From positions 1-32,434 of the forward strand of contig DRPV01000315.1 of assembly GCA_011330685.1 (NCBI GenBank): a DNA stretch of 32,434 nt, written 5' to 3'. Below, in pieces: positions 9,101-15,676 of the stretch. The notes below the pieces were generated by a model. That model searched no databases. It saw only the letters and a list, made by a program, of their open reading frames with translations, and was not told the DNA's origin. The position numbers and the translations under genes are program-made. This DNA comes from Desulfobacterales bacterium (GTDB lineage: Bacteria > Desulfobacterota > Desulfobulbia > Desulfobulbales > VMSU01). Positions within the stretch are counted from its first letter, which is position 1. The number at the start of each line of letters is the position of its first letter.

Positions 9101-9717
9101 TCAGCCGAGTACCGCTATTCGACATGAAAGGCAAGATTCCGGAGCTCTATGCCCAACGAGGCACGTTTCCCAATCGGATGGAGCTAAAACTGAAAGGCAC
9201 CAGGAACGGTGATGCCACCAATCTCATTCGCTCCGCCAGCAATGCCATCAGTCTCAATATCCCGACCAAGACCACCACCCGAGATGTTTTAACCATGAAC
9301 GGTCTGCAGAGCTCTCGTCCAGAAATCAGGTACGAGACCAACGAGAAGAACAAACAAATCGGGGTAAACTACGCAGTCCTGAAAGACCGGGCAAACCGCC
9401 CCATTCGCCACTACCAACTGAATTTAGGAGTCACAAAAGATGAACCAGCCATGTTGCGGGCCGCCCAGGCTGGAAGCGGTCTAGAAATCAAGATGTCCGG
9501 AACTATTCAACCAATAAAGGTAATAATGAGGCATATTGAAAATGCTAAAATCGTCTCGAGCAAATTCACCTATACCCCGAAGGCAGCAGGCGAAATATTA
9601 AGAATCAAACCGCAGGATGCCTTGAGCAGCGCTAGCCCGCTTACTATTGAAAGGATGAACACCTTTGACGGCAAGATCCTGGAGAAAAAGCTAATAACTC
9701 CGAAGATCATCAAATAG
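6154..9717 (+). CDS. Giant LamG-like / LGFP-repeat / papain-like peptidase protein, 1187 aa
   Basis: The start is ATG 6154 (MPGKLIGNN), 7 nt after AAGGAG; the ATG at 6148 is too close to that site. Domains: a LamG/concanavalin-like jelly roll (about 45-250, with FTGDEIVLLINGQIAV); about five LGFP repeats (about 255-530) recognisable by LGFP..DE, F.GG.IYWS and AWEVHGAI; then a unique region and a papain-like domain with GGNCFGIS (Cys742), GSGHCVMPY (His847) and IGDPNAPW (Asp869 or Asn871). A hydrophobic stretch (about 932-951, LSTLIFLLGGILLLAG) follows, then about 235 residues I cannot assign. LGFP repeats are best known from actinobacterial cell-wall proteins, where they bind the envelope. 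There is no Sec signal peptide, so the export route is unclear. The gene stands alone, with its own ribosome site and terminator, between unrelated blocks, which suggests a transferred accessory gene. It could be a surface enzyme, a predation factor or a toxin; the function is not established. Confidence 0.7.
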   Translation: MPGKLIGNNVFLNFGTNVPVLANPILGNLVNIVNPVPKIPDTPPLVTYTFANGKAQNDDGSFVAVVKNVTFGKTNATVSGWGTLTNQAQFAADSSMTISIPAKLQPMEPYGVEAVVNIPALGTGRMNIVEGQKSPFSLYVEPRNGTLCLVGSICDAKGWLSVTADKNTVPLNQWVRLAMVFTGDEIVLLINGQIAVRRVISAATLKSFGSNKMVIGVWPGGNRYQFRGQMAGLKIWNSIPFEYWPQIWHAQENGIGEIDSKYEELGGDSCILGEPTRTEAAIGKGRYRTYQRGAIYWSAGTGAWEVHGAIYSHYRAHSGPTGSLGFPNSDESVAARPGARYNRFENGAIYWSASTRAKEVHGLIFAHYLYLGAEKCHLGLPVSDEMNCANGQGRKSRFQGGNIYWSGATGAHEVHGAILSRYLKLGGPAGFLGFPISDETDILKSNNQPSGAKFSRFQGGTIYWSSASGAWEVHGAIRQLYEKSGGPLGSSKLGFPIGNETRVGGSDIKFNDFQGGVIVWRPSSGAIIFTELQLQLGKVESSSIDDGIGWFKKDRTAELITYTTVKANGVTLDNGKRRPDHHAGSDYNIGSKYLISPIRSNTAIYLKIKVDDWDYASSNDHLANYEKTFDIRTFFGQLGGSPPGVYSNQNSTSKGKDSPSLSTIRFNFSIHKPPCIDSTIPFREQCWWRFDNFKTPVLSRQMFADVFSDVENVENTWDEIMSPFDSIYYKTAYKKVAAGGNCFGISTEAVYARANQSILVEPIHDYKANSSDPINATNSNLATGLKHLFNEKHGYQVGAQAINCIIDQIMNLDIIQPLEIYNRVKYLLAVGDYPVICMNDLAHGSGHCVMPYRCDDGAGSHPHKIWIGDPNAPWRSGPADKTYIEIKKNNTFRTVNCPAPYASGTVLSGMLPSTFMSAIPYHVLRQQPRTPFWEILSTLIFLLGGILLLAGDAESEEINSDGKSYYKKVNGVRHITSNGIRGFSRVPLFDMKGKIPELYAQRGTFPNRMELKLKGTRNGDATNLIRSASNAISLNIPTKTTTRDVLTMNGLQSSRPEIRYETNEKNKQIGVNYAVLKDRANRPIRHYQLNLGVTKDEPAMLRAAQAGSGLEIKMSGTIQPIKVIMRHIENAKIVSSKFTYTPKAAGEILRIKPQDALSSASPLTIERMNTFDGKILEKKLITPKIIK

Positions 9718-9775
9718 GTAATTCGAAGACAATGTTAATTCGGCAAAAAGCTGATCTTTAGCCGAATAAAGCAAG

Positions 9776-9804
9776 AAACCCTGCCCTTTCCGGCAGGGTT
9801 TTTT
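9776..9804 (+). terminator. Rho-independent terminator of the LGFP-repeat gene
   Basis: A 7-bp G+C-rich stem, CCCTGCC (9779-9785) with GGCAGGG (9792-9798) and a 6-nt loop, is followed by six T residues (9799-9804). The flanking AAA extends the pairing. It lies 60 bp after the stop codon of the giant gene. Confidence 0.9.
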
Positions 9805-9870
9805 GCTTTGGGAAGTAGGTTTTATTGAACTCGAGCTAATCAAAAGATAAAAAAGGGTAGGCTCTCGTTT

Positions 9871-10156
9871 TCAGGTCGTTATTGGCAGCGGCACAATTGC
9901 TGACGGATTATTGATGAAATTGGCAAACAGGGCTGATTTATACAGATCGTCATGGGTGGTGATGATATTTTCGATCTCGGAGCTGTCCTTGGCTTCCTGC
10001 AAGGTTAAAGTGGAGATGAGGATGCTCTCGTTGGGAATGGTGGCGGCCATGCCCTTGAGTTCGGCAAGATAACGATGGGCCGATGCTATTTTTGTGCACC
10101 GTCCTGGTCTCAAGTTCCGCCTGTACTGGTAATGGTTTTAAGATAAAATTTGTCAT
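9871..10156 (-). pseudogene. Fic-family protein remnant (N-terminal domain only, frameshifted)
   Basis: On the minus strand, MTNFILKPLPVQAELETRTV begins at ATG 10156 and stays in frame to about 10100. The match then continues in another frame as KIASAHRYLAELKGMAATIP, then NESILISTLTLQEAKDSSEI and ENIITTHDDLYKS, ending at a stop at 9871. Both pieces are typical of the Fic N-terminal domain. A single lost A in the AAAAA run near 10093-10098 would restore one frame (KKIASAHRY). The catalytic HPFxDGNGR segment and the rest of the roughly 370-residue protein are absent. This is therefore a broken, truncated AMPylase-family gene and not a functional short protein. A sequencing error could explain the frameshift, but not the missing C-terminal two thirds. 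Confidence 0.75.
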
Positions 10157-10177
10157 ATTTTTTATACATGAGATGTC

Positions 10178-10213
10178 AGCATGTATAGAAAACAGCATTT
10201 TTCTATACATGCT
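10178..10213. repeat. Perfect 15-bp inverted repeat upstream of the fic remnant (operator-like)
   Basis: AGCATGTATAGAAAA (10178-10192) pairs perfectly with 10199-10213 around a 6-nt loop. A third half-site TATACATG lies at 10163-10170 and a looser one (CTATGCATA) near 10243-10251. The position just upstream of the fic ATG suits a repressor operator; no T run follows on either strand that would make it a good terminator. Confidence 0.6.
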
Positions 10214-10372
10214 AAGCCGGTGATGTTTCTTTTTCTCATTTTTCTATGCATACCATAATAGAAGGCCAGTTACGCTCACAAGTGCCGTTCGGCCTTCGAT
10301 ATTTTTAGACTTCTTTTTCAAAGGGGGCCTGGCTCTTACGGTTTCAGGAGCGATAAATTGCGGAAAATAGCC

Positions 10373-11377
10373 TTATATCATACGCTTGGCAACTTGTCCG
10401 TTCCGGACATCACCCATAGATTTGTCTGAAGAGGCAAATAAACAAGTTATTCCCGGACAACTCATAGAGTATAAGTCAAGATAACTCTTCTTCAGCCTGT
10501 CCCAGGCGTATTCGGCGCCGGGCTTAGCGGCTTCATTATCGCGGCTTATGGCGCCTGCCGCCCCAATTAGACGAACTCCGCGCCCCATAAGAGTGTGGCC
10601 GAGCCAGCCGCTCTGTTCATCTTCATCGGTCTCCGTTAATTGCCGGGCATAACTCTTACTCACGGTACTCATCACGGCGTAATCAGCAGCGCTCAGCAGG
10701 GGATCAAATTGATTATTAAGAATATGGCGGTTAATAACTCGGGCCGGAAGACCTGAAACCGCTTGGGCAAAGGCCAGATCAGCAACGCCCTGGTGCAGAT
10801 CCGCCCTGGCGTTATAGATACTGATTAGACAGCCGGTTTTGACAAAATAATGCCGAAACCCTTCATTTTCACGAATAAGAGCCGGGAGCAGCGCCGTATG
10901 AGCATCATGGCAGTGAATAATATCGACTTGCCGGTCAAGGCGGATCATCAGACAGACGGCCGCCTTTTGCAGTAAAATATTCATGGCGAAATAGTCAACA
11001 TGCCTGTCGCCCTGACGAATACCAGCCGACTTTTTTGATTCAGCGGCGCTGTAGGTGTACAGGCCTCTTTTTTCCCGGAAGCGTGGACTGTCGATGAGGT
11101 AGATATCACCGATCTTTTTTTTATGCCAGATTGTGACTGACTCACGCCTTTCCTGCCGGGCATAGGACATATCAACGGAAAAAGACAGATCCAGCCGGGA
11201 AAAGCCAGCCTCTTCCGGCTCTATGAAACCGTAAAGCGGCAACACAACAGAGACATCCCGACCGGAGCGGGCCAGGGCGGTGGTCAGTTGTTCAACAAGA
11301 TAGTGAACCCCGCCGCCCTTCGTGAGAGAGCCGTATTCTCTGCTTACAAACCAGATATTTTTACAGTCCCTAATCAT
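10373..11377 (-). CDS. Glycogen/starch synthase-like protein with GT5 domain but no GT1 domain, 334 aa
   Basis: Residues 8-275 read as the GT5 starch-synthase catalytic (N-terminal) domain: TKGGGVHYLVEQL in place of the KxGGL ADP-glucose loop, DVSVVLPLYGF, IIHCHDAHTALLPALIRE, MSTVSKSYARQL and LGHTLMGRGVRLIGAAG, the last matching the segment just before NGID in GlgA. Complete synthases (about 480 aa) then have a GT1 Rossmann domain of about 180 residues carrying the second half of the active site. Here residues 289-306 (EYAWDRLKKSYLDLYSMS) already resemble the extreme C-terminus of GlgA (FxW..AAKSYRELY). The GT1 domain therefore appears cleanly missing near residue 280. A 28-residue tail of no known type ends the protein. 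The start overlaps the upstream double-CXXC gene by 8 nt, suggesting coupled translation. It may be an inactive or regulatory synthase relic, or may bind glucan. Confidence 0.75.
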   Translation of the reverse strand: MIRDCKNIWFVSREYGSLTKGGGVHYLVEQLTTALARSGRDVSVVLPLYGFIEPEEAGFSRLDLSFSVDMSYARQERRESVTIWHKKKIGDIYLIDSPRFREKRGLYTYSAAESKKSAGIRQGDRHVDYFAMNILLQKAAVCLMIRLDRQVDIIHCHDAHTALLPALIRENEGFRHYFVKTGCLISIYNARADLHQGVADLAFAQAVSGLPARVINRHILNNQFDPLLSAADYAVMSTVSKSYARQLTETDEDEQSGWLGHTLMGRGVRLIGAAGAISRDNEAAKPGAEYAWDRLKKSYLDLYSMSCPGITCLFASSDKSMGDVRNGQVAKRMI

Positions 11378-11546
11378 AAATTATGCTGGGATAACGGGCC
11401 AATAGCTCCTCAGTTTCCTCATCCAGGATATCGGCCACCTCGTGGATCTGATACTCACAGCCGCATTGTCGGCAACGCATTCTTACCCGCCAGCATGAAC
11501 GCGCCACCTCCAACTTCCCCTGACATTTTTTACATTGCATAGCCAT
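11370..11546 (-). CDS. Small double-CXXC zinc-ribbon-like protein, 58 aa
   Basis: I chose ATG 11546 (MAMQCKKCQGKLE), preceded by GGGAG at 7-nt spacing; the longer frame upstream runs into a repeat element and is rejected. Two CxxC pairs (CKKC near residue 5, CRQC near residue 24) with an extra Cys on each side suggest a zinc ribbon or redox site. The tail ADILDEETEELLARYPSIIYD is acidic. It resembles small dual-CXXC proteins found in sulfate-reducing bacteria, some relatives of which are selenoproteins, but I recall that family only loosely. Its stop overlaps the start of the glycogen-synthase-like gene, so the two are probably one transcript. Confidence 0.65.
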   Translation of the reverse strand: MAMQCKKCQGKLEVARSCWRVRMRCRQCGCEYQIHEVADILDEETEELLARYPSIIYD

Positions 11547-11571
11547 GTGACATCTCCCGCTTAACCAATTC

Positions 11572-11724
11572 GTAAGCGCTCCATGGACTCCGCCCTGCAC
11601 ACGTTCCACCCCCGCAATATACCGATGTAGTCGCGGGATTGGAACGTGCACATGGCGGCACCCTGAAATGCTTACAGTTTTAGGGGTTATATGAAGTTGG
11701 GTGTGGTTTATTGATCGTTTACAC
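11572..11724. repeat. Palindromic repeat family B, copy 1
   Basis: This element of about 150 bp begins GTAAGCGCTCC and ends GATCGTTTAC. It is closely similar over its whole length, and in the same orientation, to the copy at 28345-28497. It contains an inner stem-loop: CACACGTTCCA..CCCGC against GCGGGATTGGAACGTG, around ATATACCGATGT. Its right end supplies the TAA stop of pyrE on the minus strand (11719-11721). Confidence 0.8.
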
Positions 11725-12270
11725 CAATTCTGTCTTGGTGAATATGGCCTTTAAAGGATAGCCCGCCTTCTCCAGGGTCTCGGCCCCGCCCTCCTGACGA
11801 TCAACCACGGTAATAACCAGCCCGACCTTATAGCCCTGGCTCTCCACCCGCTCAATGACCTTGAGCAGGGTGCCGCCGGTGGTAACCACGTCTTCAAGCA
11901 AAGCCACCACCGCCCCGGCCGGGATATTGCTCTGCCCCTCTATATAGGCGCCGGTGCCGTGGCCCTTGGCCTCCTTCCTGACAATAAAGGCGGGGATGGG
12001 GCTCTTCTCGAGATAACTCACCAGGGAGACGGCAGTAACCAGAGGGTCGGCACCCAGGGTCATGCCGCCCACCGCCCCGATGGCCGGTTGAGCGGCGGCA
12101 ATAATTTTATGGATCAAACGGCCGCAGAGATAGGCCCCTTCGGCATCCAGGGTCGTCTGCTTGCCGTCAACATAAAAATCCGAGGTGCGGCCGGAGGTAA
12201 GGGTAAAGGTGCCTTTACGATATGACTTTTGGAGAATAATCTCCTTTAAACGCTGCTTTTCCTGCTCCAT
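11719..12270 (-). CDS. pyrE: Orotate phosphoribosyltransferase
   Basis: This 183-residue cytoplasmic enzyme transfers the phosphoribosyl group of PRPP to orotate, giving orotidine 5'-phosphate in pyrimidine synthesis. The PRPP-binding motif ALLEDVVTTGGT is clear (about residues 124-135). The orotate-side FTLTSGRTSDFYVDGKQ (about 21-37) and GGMTLGADPL segments are also typical. Length is normal for the shorter OPRTase class. The ATG at 12270 has AGGTGA upstream. It starts 3 nt after the stop of the DUF4438 gene, so the two are cotranscribed. The stop codon is formed at the end of repeat B copy 1. Confidence 0.95.
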   Translation of the reverse strand: MEQEKQRLKEIILQKSYRKGTFTLTSGRTSDFYVDGKQTTLDAEGAYLCGRLIHKIIAAAQPAIGAVGGMTLGADPLVTAVSLVSYLEKSPIPAFIVRKEAKGHGTGAYIEGQSNIPAGAVVALLEDVVTTGGTLLKVIERVESQGYKVGLVITVVDRQEGGAETLEKAGYPLKAIFTKTELV

Positions 12271-12273
12271 ATA

Positions 12274-13149
12274 TCACCTGTATAAATAATTTTTTAGATT
12301 AGCCTCTTGATTAATCAACGGCATGATCCGGCCCTCGGCGGAGCTCATCACCACCATTACCCCCGGCCCATGCCCGGCCAGCACACAGTCGGAATGGACG
12401 ACAATACCGATTACCAGCCCGCCGGTTTTGTATATCCGGCCATAGGCGGCGTAAGCATCGGTAATCGCCACAAAATCGCCAAGCCGCAGATCGGCCAGGC
12501 CGAATTCATTCACCGTCGGCTGGTCAAATAGTTGGATATCATAGTCACCGCTGTGACTGTGGGTGGAACCAATACCAGAGCCCATAATCCGGGCCGGAAT
12601 GGTCGTGGTCACCGGGAACTCCAGCTGTCCGGCTGTCAGGCGCAGGGGCAGAGATTCAAACAGTTCGGGATCAATATTCATCACCCTGATCTCCGGCAGC
12701 TCAAGCATCCGCAGTCCGCAGCCCCAGGCCTTGATCTGAATCTTATCGCCGATCACGAGACGCTCCAGCACCTGCGGGTCAAAATCCAGCAGAACATGCT
12801 CAATGCCGCCATGCTTGCCGGTTACCCGCCCCGTCTCGCCCCTGGCCTCGCCGGAAACCACGGTGGCGGTATTCCCGGCGCAGGCGAACTGGTTCAGAGC
12901 CCGATTAGGGCCGTCCTGGCCGCCGAACTTGGTAAAATTACTGATACTGACCCCCGGTTCCACATGATCGGCGAACATGCCGCCGGCCCTGTCACCCACC
13001 CGCAGGTTATAGGTAATGCCGCCCACTCCGGGATAAATATCAGCCAGACCGTCGGGCGACACCCGATAGGGATTCACGCCGCCAAGAGGCGAGGTAATCT
13101 CGCCTAATACCGACTGGCAGACCAGTTTTTCCTTATTTATTTTTATCAT
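12274..13149 (-). CDS. DUF4438 domain-containing protein, 291 aa
   Basis: The whole sequence reads as a DUF4438 protein, a family of unknown function with a structural representative from Thermotoga. Recognisable segments are GGVNPYRVSPDG, GGITYNLRVGD, DHVEPGVSI, a Gly/His-rich core (TGKHGGIEHVLLDF), MGSGIGSTHSHSGDYDIQ and VVHSDCVLAGHGPGV. The conserved His and Asp residues hint at a metal site or an enzyme, but no reaction is known to me. The ATG at 13149 has no strong ribosome site. The 3-nt gap to pyrE suggests cotranscription; a link to pyrimidine metabolism would be guesswork. Confidence 0.75.
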   Translation of the reverse strand: MIKINKEKLVCQSVLGEITSPLGGVNPYRVSPDGLADIYPGVGGITYNLRVGDRAGGMFADHVEPGVSISNFTKFGGQDGPNRALNQFACAGNTATVVSGEARGETGRVTGKHGGIEHVLLDFDPQVLERLVIGDKIQIKAWGCGLRMLELPEIRVMNIDPELFESLPLRLTAGQLEFPVTTTIPARIMGSGIGSTHSHSGDYDIQLFDQPTVNEFGLADLRLGDFVAITDAYAAYGRIYKTGGLVIGIVVHSDCVLAGHGPGVMVVMSSAEGRIMPLINQEANLKNYLYR

Positions 13150-13209
13150 GGTTATTATCAGACATGTAACCGTTCAGCAGAGGCGATAAATTACCCCCAA
13201 CTCGTAAAC

Positions 13210-13336
13210 TGTAACCGTTCAGGAAAGCGAAGACTCCGGATGTGCCCCAGGTTCGTTCGTTTCGGCCTCCGAAGCGTACCTTTTGTACGTGAGGGGGGCG
13301 AAACGGACGAACCTGGGGTGCAGGTGAACGGTTACT
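13210..13336. repeat. Palindromic repeat family A, copy 1 (GTAACCGTTCA ends)
   Basis: TGTAACCGTTCA (13210-13221) faces its complement TGAACGGTTAC (13325-13335). Nested inside, CCCCAGGTTCGTTCGTTTCG (from 13246) pairs with CGAAACGGACGAACCTGGGG (13299-13318), so the whole 127 bp can fold into one long hairpin. A lone extra TGTAACCGTTCAG lies at 13165-13177. The right end touches the TGA stop of ychF (minus, 13336-13338). Other copies are at 24771, 26172 and 31268. Confidence 0.85.
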
Positions 13337-14445
13337 CAGACATTAAAACGAAAATTTATACAGTCGCCGTCCACCACCACATAGTCCTTGCCCTCAAGAC
13401 GCCAGAGCCCCTGGTCACGGGCGGCGGTCTCACTGCCGCAGGCGATATAATCTTCATAGGATATAATCTCGGCCCGGATAAAGCCCCGTTCAAAATCGCT
13501 GTGAATCACCCCGGCAGCCTGGGGAGCCCTGGCACCCACCTTAATCGTCCAGGAGCGGGTCTCCTTTTCGCCCACGGTGAAAAAGTTGGTGAGACCAAGA
13601 AGCTCATAACCGGCCTTAATCAGCCGGTTCAGCCCCGATTCCTCAAGGCCCATGTCGGCTAAAAACTCCACCTGTTCATCGGCCTCCATGGCGGCCAGTT
13701 CCGCTTCAATGGCCCCGGAGATCATTACCACCGGTGCCCCCTCTTCCGCCTCCACCACCTGACGCAACTTGTCTACCATGGCGTTACCGGCGGTAATTTC
13801 TTCCTCAAGGACATTGGCCACATAGAGTACGGGCTTGGCGGAGAGCAGACATAATTCACGCCCCAGTTTCGCGGCTTCATCCAGCAGGGCCTCATCCAGC
13901 ACCACACTGCGCGCCGCCCGGCCCTGATCCAAGGCCTCCTGGACGGCCTCTAAGATCTTGAGCTGCCGCTGGGCTGTTTTATCACCCGAGCGGGCCAGGG
14001 CGGCGGTCTTTTTAAACCGTCTGCCCACCACCTCAAGATCGGAGAGAATCAACTCGGTGTTGATTATCTCCCGGTCACGCAGGGGGTCAATACTGCCGTC
14101 AACATGGACAATATTTCCATCCTCAAAGCAGCGCACCACATGGGCGATGGCATCCACCTGGCGGATATGCCCTAAAAATTGATTGCCCAGCCCCTCACCC
14201 TGACTGGCGCCGCTCACCAGACCGGCAATATCGACAAACTCCATCTGGGCGTTGACCTTACGCCTGGTATGCACCAGGGCCGCCAGCTTATCAAGCCGGG
14301 CATCCGGCACCGGCACCATACCCACATTGGGTTCAATGGTACAGAAGGGGTAATTGGCCGATTCAATACCAGCCGCGGTCAGGGCGTTAAATATAGTGGA
14401 CTTGCCGACATTGGGCAGCCCGACAATTCCGCAACGGAATCCCAT
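13336..14445 (-). CDS. ychF: YchF/Obg-family redox-regulated ATPase
   Basis: This 369-residue P-loop protein is of normal length for YchF, a ribosome-associated nucleotidase that prefers ATP over GTP. Motifs in order: G1 [16 protein letters not shown] (about residues 6-21), G3 [16 protein letters not shown], the ATP-specific G4 variant NVLEEE (NxxE in place of NKxD) near residue 200, and the C-terminal TGS-like domain with [24 protein letters not shown] and [17 protein letters not shown] strong GGAAGGAG precedes ATG 14445. The stop abuts repeat A copy 1. It appears monocistronic. Confidence 0.96.
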   Translation of the reverse strand: MGFRCGIVGLPNVGKSTIFNALTAAGIESANYPFCTIEPNVGMVPVPDARLDKLAALVHTRRKVNAQMEFVDIAGLVSGASQGEGLGNQFLGHIRQVDAIAHVVRCFEDGNIVHVDGSIDPLRDREIINTELILSDLEVVGRRFKKTAALARSGDKTAQRQLKILEAVQEALDQGRAARSVVLDEALLDEAAKLGRELCLLSAKPVLYVANVLEEEITAGNAMVDKLRQVVEAEEGAPVVMISGAIEAELAAMEADEQVEFLADMGLEESGLNRLIKAGYELLGLTNFFTVGEKETRSWTIKVGARAPQAAGVIHSDFERGFIRAEIISYEDYIACGSETAARDQGLWRLEGKDYVVVDGDCINFRFNV

Positions 14446-14498
14446 TTATATATTCTCCTTCCAGGTTAATGGTATGATTTTATTTTTCCGGCCTGCGA

Positions 14499-14586
14499 TT
14501 CGGGGACAGAATGATTTTCGCAAAAAACGCGAAAAAAATTCAGCCCCCTTGTGGGGTGCGGAAAAAATTTAATCTGTCTCCCGGCC
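14499..14586. repeat. Possible imperfect palindromic element between ychF and the GT2 gene
   Basis: CGGGGACAGAATGATTTTCGC at the left loosely mirrors GCGGAAAAAATTTAATCTGTCTCCCG at the right, with short inner stems (TTTTCGC/GCGAAAA and CCCC/GGGG). A GGGGACAGA phrase flanking intergenic hairpins is familiar from related genomes, but the pairing here is imperfect and only one copy is present. Confidence 0.35.
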
Positions 14587-14654
14587 TAAAACCACTAACC
14601 GGATACTGTCATTAAACAGATCAGATAAAATTTTGTTATGAGTCAAGCCGAGTT

Positions 14655-15497
14655 TCAGAATTCAGGCTCGGCCAGAGCCCAGGCCGCCAGTTTTAGAAAC
14701 TCCCGGCCCTCGGCAGGGCGGTCGTGCTTCAGGCAGCCGTTACCGTAAATCCGGCACTTACGGGCCAGCTCCCGGCGGGCCGATTTTTCCTGTTCCTCAG
14801 TCAAAACAGCGGCCGCTATTAATTTCCGCAGGGCGTAAATCCGGTATTTATCCATGCCGAGACGGTAACGAACCGAGAGTTGATCTTCCCGGCCGCCCTC
14901 CTTCACCGTCAAAGGTTCATCCAAGAGCAGAAAAGGTTCCACGGCGCTGACCCGAAGCCAAAGTTCATAGTCCTCGCAGCAGGGCAGAGATTCGTCAAAA
15001 AGGCCAAAACGGTGGAATAACTCCCGGCGGGCCATGATGGTGGACATGCCCACGGCACATAATCGCAGACAGCGGCCAAAGATATTACCGCCCTCCTTGC
15101 GATGCCGCTTTTTCTGATTAAGATGCCGGCCGCGCCGCAGCCATTTTTCCCCGGTGTGACTCACCAGAATGCCGGGATTGGCAAGCATCAAGGCGCTTTG
15201 CCGGGCCAGCTTACCCTTTAAAAACCAGTCATCCGAGTCGAGAAAGGCCAACAGGGGGGCACGGGCCGCCCTGATCCCGGTGTTTCTGGCCGCCGATACT
15301 CCCTGATGCTCCTGGCGGATACAGGTCAAACAACTGCCATAGGTCTTTAAAAGAGCGGCGGTATCGTCGCTGGAGCCGTCATCCACCACCAGCAGCTCGA
15401 AATCCACCCCGGTCTGACTTAAAACCGAATCAATGGCTCCCGGCAGCATGGCGGCCCGATTATAGGCGGGAATAATAACGCTTACCGTTGGGGTCAT
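14655..15497 (-). CDS. Family 2 glycosyltransferase, 280 aa
   Basis: A GT-A fold inverting transferase. VSVIIPAYNRAAMLPGAIDS (residues 5-24) is the nucleotide-sugar-binding start, followed by LLVVDDGSSDDT and the DXD metal site in FLDSDDWF (about residues 90-97). EDYELWLRV in the second half carries the usual catalytic Asp/Glu. No membrane segments are visible, so it should act at the cytoplasmic face, adding a sugar to a polysaccharide, lipid or peptide acceptor. Donor and acceptor cannot be read from sequence. It stands alone, with palindromic repeats on both sides, and no other envelope-polysaccharide genes are near. Confidence 0.88.
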   Translation of the reverse strand: MTPTVSVIIPAYNRAAMLPGAIDSVLSQTGVDFELLVVDDGSSDDTAALLKTYGSCLTCIRQEHQGVSAARNTGIRAARAPLLAFLDSDDWFLKGKLARQSALMLANPGILVSHTGEKWLRRGRHLNQKKRHRKEGGNIFGRCLRLCAVGMSTIMARRELFHRFGLFDESLPCCEDYELWLRVSAVEPFLLLDEPLTVKEGGREDQLSVRYRLGMDKYRIYALRKLIAAAVLTEEQEKSARRELARKCRIYGNGCLKHDRPAEGREFLKLAAWALAEPEF

Positions 15498-15504
15498 GGC
15501 ACAT

Positions 15505-15528
15505 AGGGCGTATGCAATACACCCCTAC
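15505..15528. repeat. Short palindrome, family D copy 1
   Basis: AGGGCGTATGCAATACACCC (from 15505) is a near-palindrome that matches, in reverse, the sequence at 23565-23588 (GTAGGGGCGTATTGCAATAC, then ACCC). It lies in the 5' leader of the GT2 gene. Confidence 0.6.
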
Positions 15529-15561
15529 GTTCGGGGCATTTCAACCTTATTCCCAGGGAAT

Positions 15562-15676
15562 TATATATGATGCTCTGGTAAAAAGTCCACATTTGGCAAT
15601 TTTACCATAGGTAACCACTTGAAATCATTAGGGGCATAATTAGACCTTTCGACTTTTTACGACAGCATCATATATA
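15562..15676. repeat. MITE-like element, family C (26-bp terminal inverted repeats)
   Basis: The left arm 15562-15587 (TATATATGATGCTCTGGTAA, then AAAGTC) matches the reverse complement of 15651-15676 at 24 of 26 positions. About 63 bp of unrelated sequence lies between them. The right arm contains the TGA stop of birA on the minus strand (15668-15670). I see no transposase; the form is that of a non-autonomous element. Confidence 0.75.

Noticed and set aside
10178-10213. The 15-bp inverted repeat as a transcription terminator
   Set aside because: The stem is AT-rich and no T run follows the hairpin on either strand; its place upstream of the fic start suits an operator better.
12532-13107. 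191-residue plus-strand frame opposite the DUF4438 gene
   Set aside because: It mirrors a conserved gene in antisense; the composition (Gly, His, Pro) is typical of such shadows.
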